A stretch of DNA of 64,000 nucleotides from Leptonema illini DSM 21528 (GCF_000243335.1 NZ_JH597773.1:1791550-1855549), one strand, 5' to 3'. Positions 46,722 through 57,038 are shown, counted from the first letter of the stretch. Notes: generated by a model from the letters alone, not told the origin. A program made the numbers and translations.

Positions 46722-47537
46722 TCATTCAAAGACCGGTCGCCGGTTTTCAAGAATCGACCGGAAGCCTTCCTGACCGTGCTTGGAATGGATCGTACGCACG
46801 AGCCAGTCACGGTCATCGTGCATGCGATCTTCCATATATATGCGCGCACGCTGCTTGAGGGCGAGCTTGATCGCCTGCAGCGCCATCGGCGGCTTCTTCG
46901 CCAGCGAAGTGGCAAGCTTAAGAGCAGCCGGCATCAGCTCCGCCGACGAACAGACCTCGTCAACCAGACCGAGGGTGCGGGCCTGCTCGGCCTTGAGCGG
47001 CGTACCGTCGAAGAGCAGGTCGCGGGCCGCTTTCGGACCGACTAACTCGGCAAGTAATGTGGCCGCGCCGGCCGGAAAGCTGAGCCCGATGCGAATCTCT
47101 GGAAAACCGATACGCCCCTTCTTTGCCGACATCAGCCGGTACTCCGAAAAAAGGGCGAAGACGGCGCCCGCCCCCATGCAATGACCGCCCACGGCGGCGA
47201 CGATCGGTTGCGGCAGGCGCAGAAGCTCGAGCGTGCTCTGTAAGATGATATCGACGGCGCGGTGGATATGCTGAAAATCCCGATCGACGAACATGTTCGG
47301 GTCCAATCCGTTTGAGAAATACTCTTCACTGGCGCTGCTCAAAAGCACGGCCCGTATCTCTTTATCCTGACCGATTTCGATCAGGTGCTTTGAGAAGCTG
47401 AGAAAGGCCTCTTCGTTAAAGATATTTTTCTCGTTCAGGTCGAACTGCAGCTCGACAACTCCGTCGGCATGACGGATTCTCAGGATCTTTGGATTCTCAC
47501 TCACCGTTTCAGACACAGTGTGGCGACTTTCCGTCAA
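46722..47537 (-). CDS. Enoyl-CoA hydratase/isomerase family protein
   Basis: 271 residues from a TTG; a GTG at 47516 is another possible start. The crotonase fold shows FNEEAFLSFSKHL, oxyanion-hole segments SASEEYFSNGLDPN and AAVGGHCMGAGAVFALFSEYRL, and GFPEIRIGLSFPAG. The typical catalytic Glu pair of hydratases is only partly evident, so an isomerase or other crotonase activity is possible. Part of an acyl-CoA pair with the thioesterase. Confidence 0.9.
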   Translation of the reverse strand: MTESRHTVSETVSENPKILRIRHADGVVELQFDLNEKNIFNEEAFLSFSKHLIEIGQDKEIRAVLLSSASEEYFSNGLDPNMFVDRDFQHIHRAVDIILQSTLELLRLPQPIVAAVGGHCMGAGAVFALFSEYRLMSAKKGRIGFPEIRIGLSFPAGAATLLAELVGPKAARDLLFDGTPLKAEQARTLGLVDEVCSSAELMPAALKLATSLAKKPPMALQAIKLALKQRARIYMEDRMHDDRDWLVRTIHSKHGQEGFRSILENRRPVFE

Positions 47538-47613
47538 CCGATTTTAGCGATATCTTTGTGATAGATCGATGCAATGCCGGCCATTTCTCAAGAAATTGAG
47601 GGAGGAAATCGAT

Positions 47614-47850
47614 ATGGACGCCGATGCTGATACTACACAAAAAGCGGAGAAGCCGATGTGTCCTGAACAAAAAGATCTGATGAATTACGTGCTCGGCCGC
47701 GAGGTCGACCAGAAGATCCGATCCCACATTCACGTCTGCAAGGGTTGCCGGCGAGAAACGGCGCGGCTCGAAGACGGATTGCTTGCCGAAGCCCTCGAGC
47801 GAGAGATCGCCACATTTCGCCCTCTGAGCGTGCGCAACGGCAAAAAGTAG
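47614..47850 (+). CDS. Small zinc-finger-type protein (anti-sigma zf-HC2-like)
   Basis: 78 residues from the ATG at 47614 with GGGAGG upstream. The pattern MCPEQKDLMNYVLGREVDQKIRSHIHVCKGCRRET has the H-x3-C-x2-C spacing of zf-HC2 anti-sigma zinc fingers. No membrane segment follows and no sigma factor is adjacent, so a regulatory role is only suggested by the motif. Confidence 0.65.
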   Translation: MDADADTTQKAEKPMCPEQKDLMNYVLGREVDQKIRSHIHVCKGCRRETARLEDGLLAEALEREIATFRPLSVRNGKK

Positions 47851-47896
47851 CCGTTGAATTCAGTCGACGGCAGCGGCACCTGCGAAAAGCTGAACT

Positions 47897-49012
47897 ATGT
47901 CCGAAGCATACCGACAGGCCGGCGTAGATACCGTGGCCGGTCAGCGTTTTGTCGATCTTATCAAGCCTGCCGTGAAATCCACGTTCACCCCGAATGTGAT
48001 GGGCGGCCTGGGCGGATTCAGCGCCCTGTATGACGTTTCCTTCCTGAAAGATTATAAAGAGCCCGTACTCGTTTCGTCGACTGACGGCGTCGGCACCAAG
48101 CTGACCCTCGCCCGGCTTTTCAACCGTCATGAAACGGTCGGCCTCGATCTTGTCGCCATGTGCGCCAACGATCTGCTTGTGAGCGGCGCCCGTCCCATGT
48201 TCCTGCTCGATTATGTGGCCGTGGGTCGCCTGCGGCCCGAGCAGATGAAGATCGTCGTCGAGTCCATCGCCACGGGTTGCCGTCTGGCGCACTGCTCTCT
48301 CATTGGAGGCGAGACGGCCGAGCATCCGGGCGTCATGGCAGACGAAGACTACGACCTTGCCGGATTTGTCGTCGGCTGCATCGAAAAAGAGCGTCTGCAG
48401 AAGGCAAATCGCATCGCCGAAGGTGACGTCATCATCGGCATTCCGTCATCGGGCATTCATTCCAACGGCGTTTCGCTTGTGCGAAAGATCTTTCTCGACC
48501 ACGGACTGCTGCCCGCCGCCGAAGGGGACCGCGCCTTCTTGCGTGATCAGATACTGCTTGCTCCGACCATCCTCTATGAAGAGGTCGTGCGTGACGTGAT
48601 CGAAGCAGAGCTGCCGACGGGCATGGTGCACGTAACGGGCGGCGGATTCTACGAAAACGTGCCCCGCGTGCTCTCCGATGATCTGAGCGCCGAGTTCACT
48701 CCCTGGACTCTGCCCGAACCGTTCGCCTCTCTGCAACACCGCGGCAATCTGCGTTATGATGAGATGCTCTCGGTTTTCAATTGCGGTTACGGCTATCTGA
48801 TGATGGTGCGAGAAGAAGACGTTGAAAAGACGCTTTCCATGCTCGATGCCGGATTAAACGCCTATCGCAGCCGAGTTATAAGTGAGCTCGAGAAAACCTT
48901 TGTGAGCATGCGCGGAACCTGTCGCCCCTCGGAATCGTTTCTGCGCCCTCCGGCCGTGATCGGTCGCATAAAGAAAAAGCAGGGCAGCGACGCCTCCGTG
49001 CATTTTCTTTGA
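47897..49012 (+). CDS. purM: Phosphoribosylformylglycinamidine cyclo-ligase
   Basis: 371 residues. AIR synthetase features: YRQAGVDTVAGQRFVDLIKP, VSSTDGVGTKLTLA, LVAMCANDLLVSGARPMFLLDY, LIGGETAEHPGVM, GIPSSGIHSNGVSLVRK and HVTGGGFYENVPRVL. It makes aminoimidazole ribotide in purine synthesis. No other pur genes are adjacent. Confidence 0.96.
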   Translation: MSEAYRQAGVDTVAGQRFVDLIKPAVKSTFTPNVMGGLGGFSALYDVSFLKDYKEPVLVSSTDGVGTKLTLARLFNRHETVGLDLVAMCANDLLVSGARPMFLLDYVAVGRLRPEQMKIVVESIATGCRLAHCSLIGGETAEHPGVMADEDYDLAGFVVGCIEKERLQKANRIAEGDVIIGIPSSGIHSNGVSLVRKIFLDHGLLPAAEGDRAFLRDQILLAPTILYEEVVRDVIEAELPTGMVHVTGGGFYENVPRVLSDDLSAEFTPWTLPEPFASLQHRGNLRYDEMLSVFNCGYGYLMMVREEDVEKTLSMLDAGLNAYRSRVISELEKTFVSMRGTCRPSESFLRPPAVIGRIKKKQGSDASVHFL

Positions 49013-49072
49013 TGTGAGAGCGCATCGGTCGCAGGCCGATAACGTTGCAGCACCTGAATCGCAAAACCTGAC

Positions 49073-50122
49073 ATGCAGAATCTGAAAGGAAAATTCCCCG
49101 AAGAGCTTGCCGAGGAATTCCGGCAGATGGGCCTGCCAGCCTATCGCGGCAAGCAGGCCTTCATGCGCATCTACAGGCATCGAGCGACGTCCATCGACGA
49201 CTTCTCAGAATTCCCGAAAGAGCTGCGCGAGGCGCTCGCGCCGGCCTTCAGACGACTCAGTATGCTTGAGCGATCCGATGCTCCAGGCGGAACGGAGAAG
49301 TTCATCTTCGACTATGCGCCCGATAACGAAAAGAGTTCGCGCTTTCGCAGCTTTGAAAGCGTCTGGATCGTCAGCAAGGAACGACGCACCGCCTGCATTT
49401 CAAGCCAATCCGGATGCACGCTGAACTGCGCCTTCTGCGCCACGGGCACCCTGCCCTTTTCGGGTAACCTTGAGGCCTGGATGATCGTCGATCAGGTCTA
49501 CGAGCTCTTGCATGCGCGTCCCGATGAGACGCTGACTAACATCGTATTTATGGGCATGGGCGAGCCCTTTCATAACTACGACAACGCCCTGAAGGCCGCT
49601 CATCTGCTCAATCATCCGCATGGCCTGGCGCTTGGAGCGCGGCATATCACGCTTTCAACGGCCGGCGTCGTTCCGATGATCCATCGCTTCATCGACGAGA
49701 AGCAGCCGTTCAACCTGGCCATCTCTCTCAATCATCCCGATCCCGAACAGCGCGGTCAGGTTATGGATATCGATCTCAAGTATCCGCTCGAAGAGCTTAT
49801 CGACGCGGCGCGAAGACTGAACCGCGAGCTGAACCGTCCCGTTATGTTCGAGTACGTGATGATTCCCGAAAAGAACATGGATGCGGCCAATCTGAAGCGC
49901 CTGATACAGATCACCCGGCGTGTAAACTGCAAGATCAATCTCATCCCTCTCAATACGAATCTTCAGGGATGGCGGCGTCCCACCGAAGAAGAGGCCGCCG
50001 AATTTCAGATCGCTCTGCGCAACGCCGGCATCCTTGCCTTTAACAGAGGCTCTCCAGGACGCGAAGTGGACGGAGCCTGCGGCATGCTGGCCTTCCAGCG
50101 CCTGAACGCCGGCAAAAGCTAA
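49073..50122 (+). CDS. rlmN: 23S rRNA / tRNA adenine-C2 methyltransferase RlmN
   Basis: 349 residues. Radical SAM motif CTLNCAFCATG (CxxxCxxC), preceded by RTACISSQSGC; NIVFMGMGEPFHNYDNAL follows, and a C-terminal catalytic Cys lies in EVDGACGMLAFQ. The N-terminal accessory domain (AYRGKQAFMRIYRH) is present. It methylates A2503 of 23S rRNA and A37 of some tRNAs. Confidence 0.96.
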   Translation: MQNLKGKFPEELAEEFRQMGLPAYRGKQAFMRIYRHRATSIDDFSEFPKELREALAPAFRRLSMLERSDAPGGTEKFIFDYAPDNEKSSRFRSFESVWIVSKERRTACISSQSGCTLNCAFCATGTLPFSGNLEAWMIVDQVYELLHARPDETLTNIVFMGMGEPFHNYDNALKAAHLLNHPHGLALGARHITLSTAGVVPMIHRFIDEKQPFNLAISLNHPDPEQRGQVMDIDLKYPLEELIDAARRLNRELNRPVMFEYVMIPEKNMDAANLKRLIQITRRVNCKINLIPLNTNLQGWRRPTEEEAAEFQIALRNAGILAFNRGSPGREVDGACGMLAFQRLNAGKS

Positions 50123-50161
50123 ATTCGCTTTACGGCCGCGTCATTCGGGCATTCCTGACCT

Positions 50162-50434
50162 ATGGTTCAGGCTCCGACGGCAGAGGAACTTCTTGAACGA
50201 TTGAAGGGATTTCTCGAAGTCCATACGAAGTCCCGTATTCTGAAGTCCGACGTTCCGACGATGCTTATGTATATACGAGCCTGCCATGCGAATCAGAACA
50301 AGAAGCCGAAAGATCAGACGATCAACTTCCTTCTGTTGCGGTTTCGCGAACAGGTACTCGATCAGGCTCCCGACGAGCGGCAGCGCATCATCGGCGACTT
50401 CCTGATCGACGAAATGAACAAATTCTACAACTAA
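50162..50434 (+). CDS. Short soluble protein, unrecognised
   Basis: 90 residues, charged and helical (AEELLERLKGFLEVHTKSRILKSDVPTML, LRFREQVLDQAPDERQRIIGDFLIDEMNKFYN). No membrane segment or known motif. It stands 28 bp before the aminotransferase gene and may share its transcript. Function unknown. Confidence 0.6.
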   Translation: MVQAPTAEELLERLKGFLEVHTKSRILKSDVPTMLMYIRACHANQNKKPKDQTINFLLLRFREQVLDQAPDERQRIIGDFLIDEMNKFYN

Positions 50435-50461
50435 AACCACAAACGCCTTCCGGAGAAGATA

Positions 50462-51562
50462 ATGAAAGACGCCATCCTTTCTTCGCGCATGAATCACATC
50501 GACACGTCATTGATTCGAAAGATGTTCGATCTTGCCGGCGATCTGAAGAATCCGATCAATCTTTCCATCGGCCAGCCGCATTTTCCGGCGCCGCGAAACA
50601 TCGTCGATGCGGCGGCAAAGGCGCTCACAGAGGGCCGCACGGCCTATACGCAGACGCAGGGTATACCGCAGCTTCGCGAGGCGATGGCGGCCCACTTTCG
50701 CGAGAAGAACGGCATTGCAACGCAGGCCGATCGCGTGCTTATCAGCTCGGGCGTTTCGAGTCTTCTTCAGCTGCTTTTTATGGCGACGATCGATCCCGGC
50801 GACAGGGTGCTGCTTGTTTCGCCCGCTTTTCTCATTTATCGAGGCCTCGTTTCTTTTTTCAGAGCCGAAGAAACGCTTCTTCCGCAAACCTTCGCCGCTG
50901 ACGATCTGAAGAAGATCCCGAAAGATCGACTGAAGCTCATCATCTACTCCAGTCCGTCTAACCCCACGGGCTATATCATGAAGGCCGAACAGATCAAAGC
51001 CCTCGCCGATCTGGCCGAAGAAACGGGAGCGCTGCTCGTATCTGATGAGATCTATGCCCTGTTCGATTACGATAAGAAATTTATCAGCGCCGGGTCGATC
51101 TATCCCGAGACGCTCACTCTTTTCGGATTCTCGAAATCCTACAGCATGACGGGCCTGCGCCTGTCGGCGGCGACGGGCCCGCAGACGATCATGAAGGCGA
51201 TGACGACGCTGCAGCAGTATACGGTCGTCTGTGCCCCTTCTGCCGTGCAGTGGGCCGGCGTGGAGGCGCTGAAAACCGATATGACGCCTTATGTCGACGA
51301 CTACCGCAAAAAGCGCGATCTCATACGTGCCGGACTTCAAGGAGTCACCGAGTTCTACGAGCCCGAAGGCGCCTTCTATCTTTTCGCTAAGGTGCCCGGT
51401 GAAGACATGGCCTTCTGTGAGAGGGCCATTAAAGAGAAAGAGCTGCTTGTAGTTCCTGGTCGCATCTTTACAAACGAGACGAACTGGATTCGTATCTCGT
51501 ATGCGGCCGAAGAGTCCGTTCTTCATCGCGGTATTGACGCCCTGAAAGAGCTGATGAAATAA
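50462..51562 (+). CDS. Class I/II pyridoxal-phosphate aminotransferase
   Basis: 366 residues. Fold type I features: NLSIGQPHFPAPRNI, AYTQTQGIPQLREAMAAHF, YSSPSNPTGYIM (the NP-G motif), LLVSDEIYALFDYD, and the Schiff-base Lys in FGFSKSYSMTGLRLS. GGAGA precedes the ATG. The substrate cannot be fixed; aspartate or aromatic amino acids are most common in this group. Confidence 0.92.
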   Translation: MKDAILSSRMNHIDTSLIRKMFDLAGDLKNPINLSIGQPHFPAPRNIVDAAAKALTEGRTAYTQTQGIPQLREAMAAHFREKNGIATQADRVLISSGVSSLLQLLFMATIDPGDRVLLVSPAFLIYRGLVSFFRAEETLLPQTFAADDLKKIPKDRLKLIIYSSPSNPTGYIMKAEQIKALADLAEETGALLVSDEIYALFDYDKKFISAGSIYPETLTLFGFSKSYSMTGLRLSAATGPQTIMKAMTTLQQYTVVCAPSAVQWAGVEALKTDMTPYVDDYRKKRDLIRAGLQGVTEFYEPEGAFYLFAKVPGEDMAFCERAIKEKELLVVPGRIFTNETNWIRISYAAEESVLHRGIDALKELMK

Positions 51563-51661
51563 TCCAGCTCGAATCAGAGGCAACTCATCTGAAACTTTTC
51601 GCGCAGACTCTTAAAAAAGGATTGTCGAAAGCGGACGACCGATTTGGTTTGACATCAAACC

Positions 51662-52144
51662 ATGTCCCGCAGCGATCATCCGGTATTCGTGCATTTCCTG
51701 CTCCGCCTTCAAGAGGAGGCCGATCGTTTTGTAAAAGAACGTCTCGACCGCATCGGGCTCGATATCGGCCGCACACATCTTGAAATCCTGCTCTATCTGG
51801 CCCGAAAAGGCGAAAGCGCCATGCAGCCGCTTGCACGGGCCATTCATCGCGACAAATCGACGCTGACCGCCCTTGTACAGCGCCTTGAGAGAGAGCAGCT
51901 CATTGAAAGGGGCGAGTCCGAGGATCGTCGCATCCGTCCGATTCGCCTTACGCCGAAAGCGCAGAAGCTACGGCCCGCTCTTTTGCGAATTCTACCCGAC
52001 CTGCACAGGCATCTTTCGCGATCTCTGTCGCGCCAGGAACGCGAGACGCTGCGTCGACTGCTTCGCGGCATCTTTCTTTCCGTCGTCGATGCCGAACGTT
52101 CGCCTAACATCATCTACGAAAAACCGGGACGCGACGCTCCCTGA
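51662..52144 (+). CDS. MarR-family transcription regulator
   Basis: 160 residues with a winged helix: LEILLYLARKGESAMQPLARAIHRDKSTLTALVQRLEREQLIERGESEDRRIRPIRLTPKAQ (split here for description; the DRR wing is visible). It lies 14 bp before the thioesterase-like gene, which it probably regulates together with itself. Confidence 0.92.
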   Translation: MSRSDHPVFVHFLLRLQEEADRFVKERLDRIGLDIGRTHLEILLYLARKGESAMQPLARAIHRDKSTLTALVQRLEREQLIERGESEDRRIRPIRLTPKAQKLRPALLRILPDLHRHLSRSLSRQERETLRRLLRGIFLSVVDAERSPNIIYEKPGRDAP

Positions 52145-52158
52145 TTGCGAGGATTTTC

Positions 52159-52662
52159 ATGTCAAGAAGGCCATCTCTCTCTGAATTCAAGCCCGACGCT
52201 CTCTGGTTGCGTATGGAGAAGTGGATCGGCTTTCATCGAACGATCAATGTTTTCGGCCCCTATCTTGGAGCGGGCGTAAAGGTGGAGTCGGTAACGCCCG
52301 ACTACAGCGCGATCACCGTTAAGCTGAAGATGCATTTTTATAACCGCAACTATGTGGGCACGCATTTCGGCGGATCGCTCTACTCGATGACCGATCCGTG
52401 GTATATGTTTATGCTCATGCAGCGTCTTGGAACGGGCTACATGGTCTGGGATAAATCGGCAAGCATCGAATTCGTAAAGCCCGGTACGGGAACGGTGCGG
52501 GCGACGTTCCGATTGCCCGACGAAGAGCTTGAACGAATTCGAGCAAAGGTCGAGGCTGAGAAGAAGACGGACTGGTCGTTTGAAGAGGTCATCGTCGATG
52601 AAAAAGGCACCGTTGTTGCCCGTGTGCGTAAGGTGATTTACATAAGGCGACTTGGGAAATAG
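52159..52662 (+). CDS. DUF4442 / YiiD-type thioesterase-like protein
   Basis: 167 residues with a hotdog-type fold: GAGVKVESVTPDYSAITVKLKM, YVGTHFGGSLYSMTDPWYMFMLMQRLG (conserved GxxFGGxLYxxxDP) and YMVWDKSASIEFVKPGTGTV. This matches DUF4442 acyl-CoA thioesterase-like proteins. GAGGA precedes the ATG. Probable target of the MarR regulator upstream. Confidence 0.85.
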   Translation: MSRRPSLSEFKPDALWLRMEKWIGFHRTINVFGPYLGAGVKVESVTPDYSAITVKLKMHFYNRNYVGTHFGGSLYSMTDPWYMFMLMQRLGTGYMVWDKSASIEFVKPGTGTVRATFRLPDEELERIRAKVEAEKKTDWSFEEVIVDEKGTVVARVRKVIYIRRLGK

Positions 52663-52703
52663 ATGCGTTGAAAAAGAGACGTATCAAAGAGTTTTACAGG
52701 CCC

Positions 52704-55700
52704 TTAAAAGCTTCTCTCTCGGTGGCAGACAAGCGCCTTGCCGTCGCTCTGGAAGCCCATAGCTTCGAGAGCGGATCGGTACGGACTTTGAAGAGACGGC
52801 TGTTCGTTGATGATCTCGACCGTCAGGCGTGCTGCGGGCTCAAAATCGACATAGAGAAGGGCCAGTAGCGCCTGTTTCAGATCATCGATCTCGTCGGGAG
52901 CGTCAAAGAACTGAATCACCCTTCCCTGCCTTGTGAGCACGGCTGCAAGCTTCTCCCCTCTGTAGATCATACGGTTACCGGGCAGCCTTGACGGCAGTGG
53001 ACGCTCTTCATCGACCATAAGGCCGAGGCCGCAGAGCGACGCCGGATCACATGCATTGAGCCACCATACATGCCGTCTTTCAAGAAAGGCTTCAAGGCCC
53101 TGCATCCACTTATAGGCTTCGGCCGATAGGAACTGCAATCCTGTTAACCCTTCGAAAAAGGCTCCGGCATGCACCTCGCCTGCAAGCTCCATGCGACAGA
53201 GCGTGCGAAAGACCGAAGACCAGCGAAGTGCGGGCAGCTCTTTCTGTAAAAGCTCGCGAAAGATGATGCCGTATCGATCAAGAAGAAGCCGCACGCGCAG
53301 CCGGCTCTGCTCTTCGACGACCAGAGGATCCGTATCAAAGGCGCGACCCGGAACGGACCATGTATCTGCCTGCGACTGCCAGCGACGGCGCTGTGGCCGC
53401 TGCTCTTCGCTGTCTCGAAACGAAGTGCGAGCCACCTTGCGAAGCACTGAAATCGATCGTCCGGCAACCAATCCCTCCTGAAGCGCTTGAAGCAACGCCT
53501 CTCTCTGCGAGGCCTCAGCACGAAAAAGCGACTGCCCGCCCGAGTGTGCTGTAATCTGCAAACGCTGCTTTTCATTCAGATCATTCTGTTTTAAAAAAAG
53601 AGAGGCCTCATCTTCCAGAAAAAAGAATACCGACTCGCCTCCCGTTCCCGTGAAGCATAGTGAGGAATCCGTGAAAAGCGCATCGAGCGATGCCGTCGTA
53701 TAACCCTCGATGCGAGCAGGGAATATCTGCTGCTCCCAGAGAGAGATCGGCGCCGTCGATCCAAAAAGCCGCTCCATCGTCTGCTGCAAGAATTCCACCT
53801 GCGCAGGCGGCTTGCGAAAAACCACCGATACGTTCTGCCTGTGGGCGACAAGAAGCGCGAGAAAACGCAGCGGACGGAGTGGCGGCGCAAGCCTTGTATG
53901 ATGTCTCTGCAGTCGGTAGATTCGTTCGAGGTTGCGCCGCAGACACAGGCAGTCCGCAGCGTCGTCTTTGATTAAGGGAGCCCGGATCAGTTGCTCATCT
54001 ATTTCTTCAAGCATGCGCTCCGTCAGATCGCCGAACAGATCTCTGATGCGATCCAGAGTCACAGGACCGTACCAATCGAGAAACCGCAGAAGCAGATCAC
54101 CAGCTCCGGGCACGTCACGCCCTTCTCCCGCTGACGTTCGATCAAGGATCTCTGAAACCCCTTGATAGCAAACAAAGGACTCACGAGCCCCCGCGAAACG
54201 GTAGGCTTCGGCGACCGCAGAATCGCCCGATCCCGCAGCGCTCGCGTCTGAGGCGTTCCGGGCCGCTTCCGAGAGAATCACGGCTGCCTTACTCTGGCTC
54301 ACAACATCACGAAGCGATTGCCACTCCGACTGCGGAATAAAGCTACGCTCTTCAAGCCACGACGAAAGGGCCGCCTCGCTATCGGGCGCATACCCGGCCT
54401 GTAGACGAAGCGACCGCATTTCAAAAAGCTTAACTGAATCTCGACTGACGGGAATCCACCTGTTCCCGAGAAGCTCCTGAAAATAACTCGATCGGTGGCC
54501 GGCCCCGCCCACACGGTCAGGCTCGTAGGTCAGTTCATTCACACGCTGAAAATCAATGCCCGCAGCGAACGGAGTCGGCTGGTCTACATACCGCATGACG
54601 AACTCGATCTGACCGGTCTGCCACTGGTCCAGACGTTCTCGTAATCCGTCTATATCGAAGCGATCACGCAGAAGCGCCCTGTAGACTTCCACCGTCACCG
54701 GAAACTCGCCCTTTCCAGACAGGGCTTCAAGCAGACGCCCGGCAGCGGCGCGAAGCAGCCAGAGCGGCGTCCGTCGACCGAAGCCCTTTCGCGGAAGCAG
54801 CAGCGCCGTCGATGCGGACTGACGGAACTGCCCGCCAAACAGGCCCGACTCGGGCAGCGCCTTCTCCAGATGTACGTCGAGCAACTCAGGCGGCAGGCTG
54901 AAAACATCTTCGGATTCGGGCGGTGCGGGAAGCACGACGATGACGCCATCGTCGCTTGCATAATACGGGATGCGCGTTTGATACCGCCCTTCAAGCTGTG
55001 CGGCAAGAGCAAGGGCAAAGGGACGGTTACGACGACCTCCCCAGAACGTATGCAGAAAGACCGGATAACTATCGTCCTCTCCTGGAAGCACTTCGGCGAC
55101 GATGCGGTAACGCCCCGGAAGGTCGGCATGCGAGGCCTCCCGCTGCCTCTGAAGAAAAAGAAGCAGTTCGCGCGCGACGTCATCTCCTTCTTCGCTCCGC
55201 AGCCGATCAAGAAAACCGGGCCGCTGCATCTCTTGATTCCATAGATCAAGCTGATCGGCGACGGCATCGGCAAAGCCGTTCTCGCGATCTCTGCTATCAG
55301 CCCGCCAGAACGGGCTCATGCCCCATCCCGTCGTCGCCGGAATGACCTCCACCTCGCTGTCGCCGATGGACTGAATCTGCCAGAGCCTGGAGCCGAGAAC
55401 GAAGCGGTCGCCGGCGCGACGCTCCCACACAAACTCTTCGTCCAGCTCGCCAAGAAGCGTTCGCTCTCCGCCGCTCAATCGCAGTTTATAAAGGCCCCGT
55501 TCCGGAATCGTTCCTCCTGATTGATACAGCTGAAGCCGCGCTCCGGGCGCAGGCAGGAGCGAATCGGAACCCGCAGCGTTAAGCGAAGCGCGCAGGCCCG
55601 AGAAAGGAAGGCCCTGAAAACGTCCCTGCAGCATCTCAAGCGTCAGGTCAAAATGACGCCGATCCAGTTTATGATACGTATCGGATCGTCGAAGCAGCTC

Positions 55701-57038
55701 AAAGGCGCGCTCTATGTTCAGGCTATGCCCGGCGGCCTCGGCCTCACAGGCCATCGAGATCAGAACCTGTGCAAGCAGATCAAGCGGAGAAGAAGGCGGC
55801 CGGATCGGCTCAAGCCGCCTTTGATCGACTAACCGTCGCAGCACAACGCCGTTTACAAGATCCATGCTGTGCAGCGGGTACAGCGTGCCTCGCGAAACCT
55901 CGCCCGGACGATGCCCCGCTCTTCCCAGGCGCTGCATCGCCGAGGCCACCGACGAAGGGCATTGCAGAAGCAGTACCTCATCGAGCTCGCCGATGTCGAT
56001 GCCCAGCTCAAGCGACGAAGTGGCGACGACGCAGCGCAACCGCCCGGCCTTGAAGGCCTCTTCTACGGCAAGCCGGATCTCACGCGAAAGCGAACCGTGA
56101 TGCGCAAAGGCGACCGGCTCGACGGTCATGCCTTCTTCTGCCTGCTTCTGATGCAGATCGTTCACAAGAGCGGCCACACGCTCAACGACGCGACGGCTTT
56201 CCGTAAAACATAGAATACGAGTGCCCGCCTTTATCTTTGCATAGATCTCAGCACCGAGTGCATCCCATACGGTTTCGGCCGGCGTATCAAGAGGCCCGTC
56301 GGCGGCGGGATTCCAGATCACCTTGATATCCAGCTCAGCGCGAGCCGGGCTTTTTTCATAAAGCAGCTGAACGGGGCGACGCTCTTCGCCCTGCCATCCG
56401 CCAAGATACTGGGCGATGCGATCGGGGTCGGCGACCGTTGCTGAAAGTCCGATGCGCTGCAGAGGTCCGGCTAACTCTTCCAGACGTTCGATGGCCGTCA
56501 TCAGATGAGCGCCGCGAAGGCCCGGAGCGATGGCGTGAATCTCATCGACAATGACCGCTCGAAGCCCGTTTAACATCAGGCCGGCCGTCCCCGAAGCGAG
56601 CAGAAGGTTCAGGCTTTCGGGCGTAGTGATGAGGATCTCAGGCGGATGACGCCGCATGCGGTTTCGTTCGGACTGCGGGGTGTCGCCGCTTCGCGTAACG
56701 ACGCGGATCTCGGGCATGGCGAGTCCGGCATTCTCAAACTCCGAATGAAGCTCTTCAAGCGGCAGAAGCAGGTTACGTCGGATGTCGTTATTCAGCGCCT
56801 TGAGCGGCGATACGTACAGCAACCGCGTCGTGCCTGATGCAAGACGTTCGGTAACGAAGTCATTGATGAACGAATAGAAGGCGGCAAGCGTCTTGCCCGA
56901 GCCCGTCGGCGCCAGGGCCAGCAGATGGCGGCCCGAGGAAGCGACAGGCCAGACCATCTCCTGGATCTCCGTCGGACTCCCGAAGCGCCGGGCAAAATAC
57001 TCGCGAAGCAGCGGATGGAATCCGGCTGCGCCGCCCAT
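52704..57038 (-). CDS. lhr: Lhr-type ATP-dependent helicase
   Basis: 1444 residues, the full Lhr length. Helicase motifs in order: [15 protein letters not shown] (Walker A, near 45), TRLLYVSPLKALNNDI, VIVDEIHAIAPGLRGAHL (DEIH box), GLSATVADPDRI (motif III), VVATSSLELGIDIGELD and MQRLGRAGHRPGE (motif VI). A winged-helix/Lhr core region follows, then a long C-terminal part of about 550 residues. Lhr helicases unwind 3'-tailed duplexes in DNA repair. The start codon follows directly on the stop of the upstream CNB-MBL gene, so the two are translationally coupled. Confidence 0.95.
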   Translation of the reverse strand: MGGAAGFHPLLREYFARRFGSPTEIQEMVWPVASSGRHLLALAPTGSGKTLAAFYSFINDFVTERLASGTTRLLYVSPLKALNNDIRRNLLLPLEELHSEFENAGLAMPEIRVVTRSGDTPQSERNRMRRHPPEILITTPESLNLLLASGTAGLMLNGLRAVIVDEIHAIAPGLRGAHLMTAIERLEELAGPLQRIGLSATVADPDRIAQYLGGWQGEERRPVQLLYEKSPARAELDIKVIWNPAADGPLDTPAETVWDALGAEIYAKIKAGTRILCFTESRRVVERVAALVNDLHQKQAEEGMTVEPVAFAHHGSLSREIRLAVEEAFKAGRLRCVVATSSLELGIDIGELDEVLLLQCPSSVASAMQRLGRAGHRPGEVSRGTLYPLHSMDLVNGVVLRRLVDQRRLEPIRPPSSPLDLLAQVLISMACEAEAAGHSLNIERAFELLRRSDTYHKLDRRHFDLTLEMLQGRFQGLPFSGLRASLNAAGSDSLLPAPGARLQLYQSGGTIPERGLYKLRLSGGERTLLGELDEEFVWERRAGDRFVLGSRLWQIQSIGDSEVEVIPATTGWGMSPFWRADSRDRENGFADAVADQLDLWNQEMQRPGFLDRLRSEEGDDVARELLLFLQRQREASHADLPGRYRIVAEVLPGEDDSYPVFLHTFWGGRRNRPFALALAAQLEGRYQTRIPYYASDDGVIVVLPAPPESEDVFSLPPELLDVHLEKALPESGLFGGQFRQSASTALLLPRKGFGRRTPLWLLRAAAGRLLEALSGKGEFPVTVEVYRALLRDRFDIDGLRERLDQWQTGQIEFVMRYVDQPTPFAAGIDFQRVNELTYEPDRVGGAGHRSSYFQELLGNRWIPVSRDSVKLFEMRSLRLQAGYAPDSEAALSSWLEERSFIPQSEWQSLRDVVSQSKAAVILSEAARNASDASAAGSGDSAVAEAYRFAGARESFVCYQGVSEILDRTSAGEGRDVPGAGDLLLRFLDWYGPVTLDRIRDLFGDLTERMLEEIDEQLIRAPLIKDDAADCLCLRRNLERIYRLQRHHTRLAPPLRPLRFLALLVAHRQNVSVVFRKPPAQVEFLQQTMERLFGSTAPISLWEQQIFPARIEGYTTASLDALFTDSSLCFTGTGGESVFFFLEDEASLFLKQNDLNEKQRLQITAHSGGQSLFRAEASQREALLQALQEGLVAGRSISVLRKVARTSFRDSEEQRPQRRRWQSQADTWSVPGRAFDTDPLVVEEQSRLRVRLLLDRYGIIFRELLQKELPALRWSSVFRTLCRMELAGEVHAGAFFEGLTGLQFLSAEAYKWMQGLEAFLERRHVWWLNACDPASLCGLGLMVDEERPLPSRLPGNRMIYRGEKLAAVLTRQGRVIQFFDAPDEIDDLKQALLALLYVDFEPAARLTVEIINEQPSLQSPYRSALEAMGFQSDGKALVCHRERSF

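Noticed and set aside
50507-51583. 358-codon frame opposite the aminotransferase
   Set aside because: Rich in His/Arg with no domain; a mirror of a strongly supported gene.
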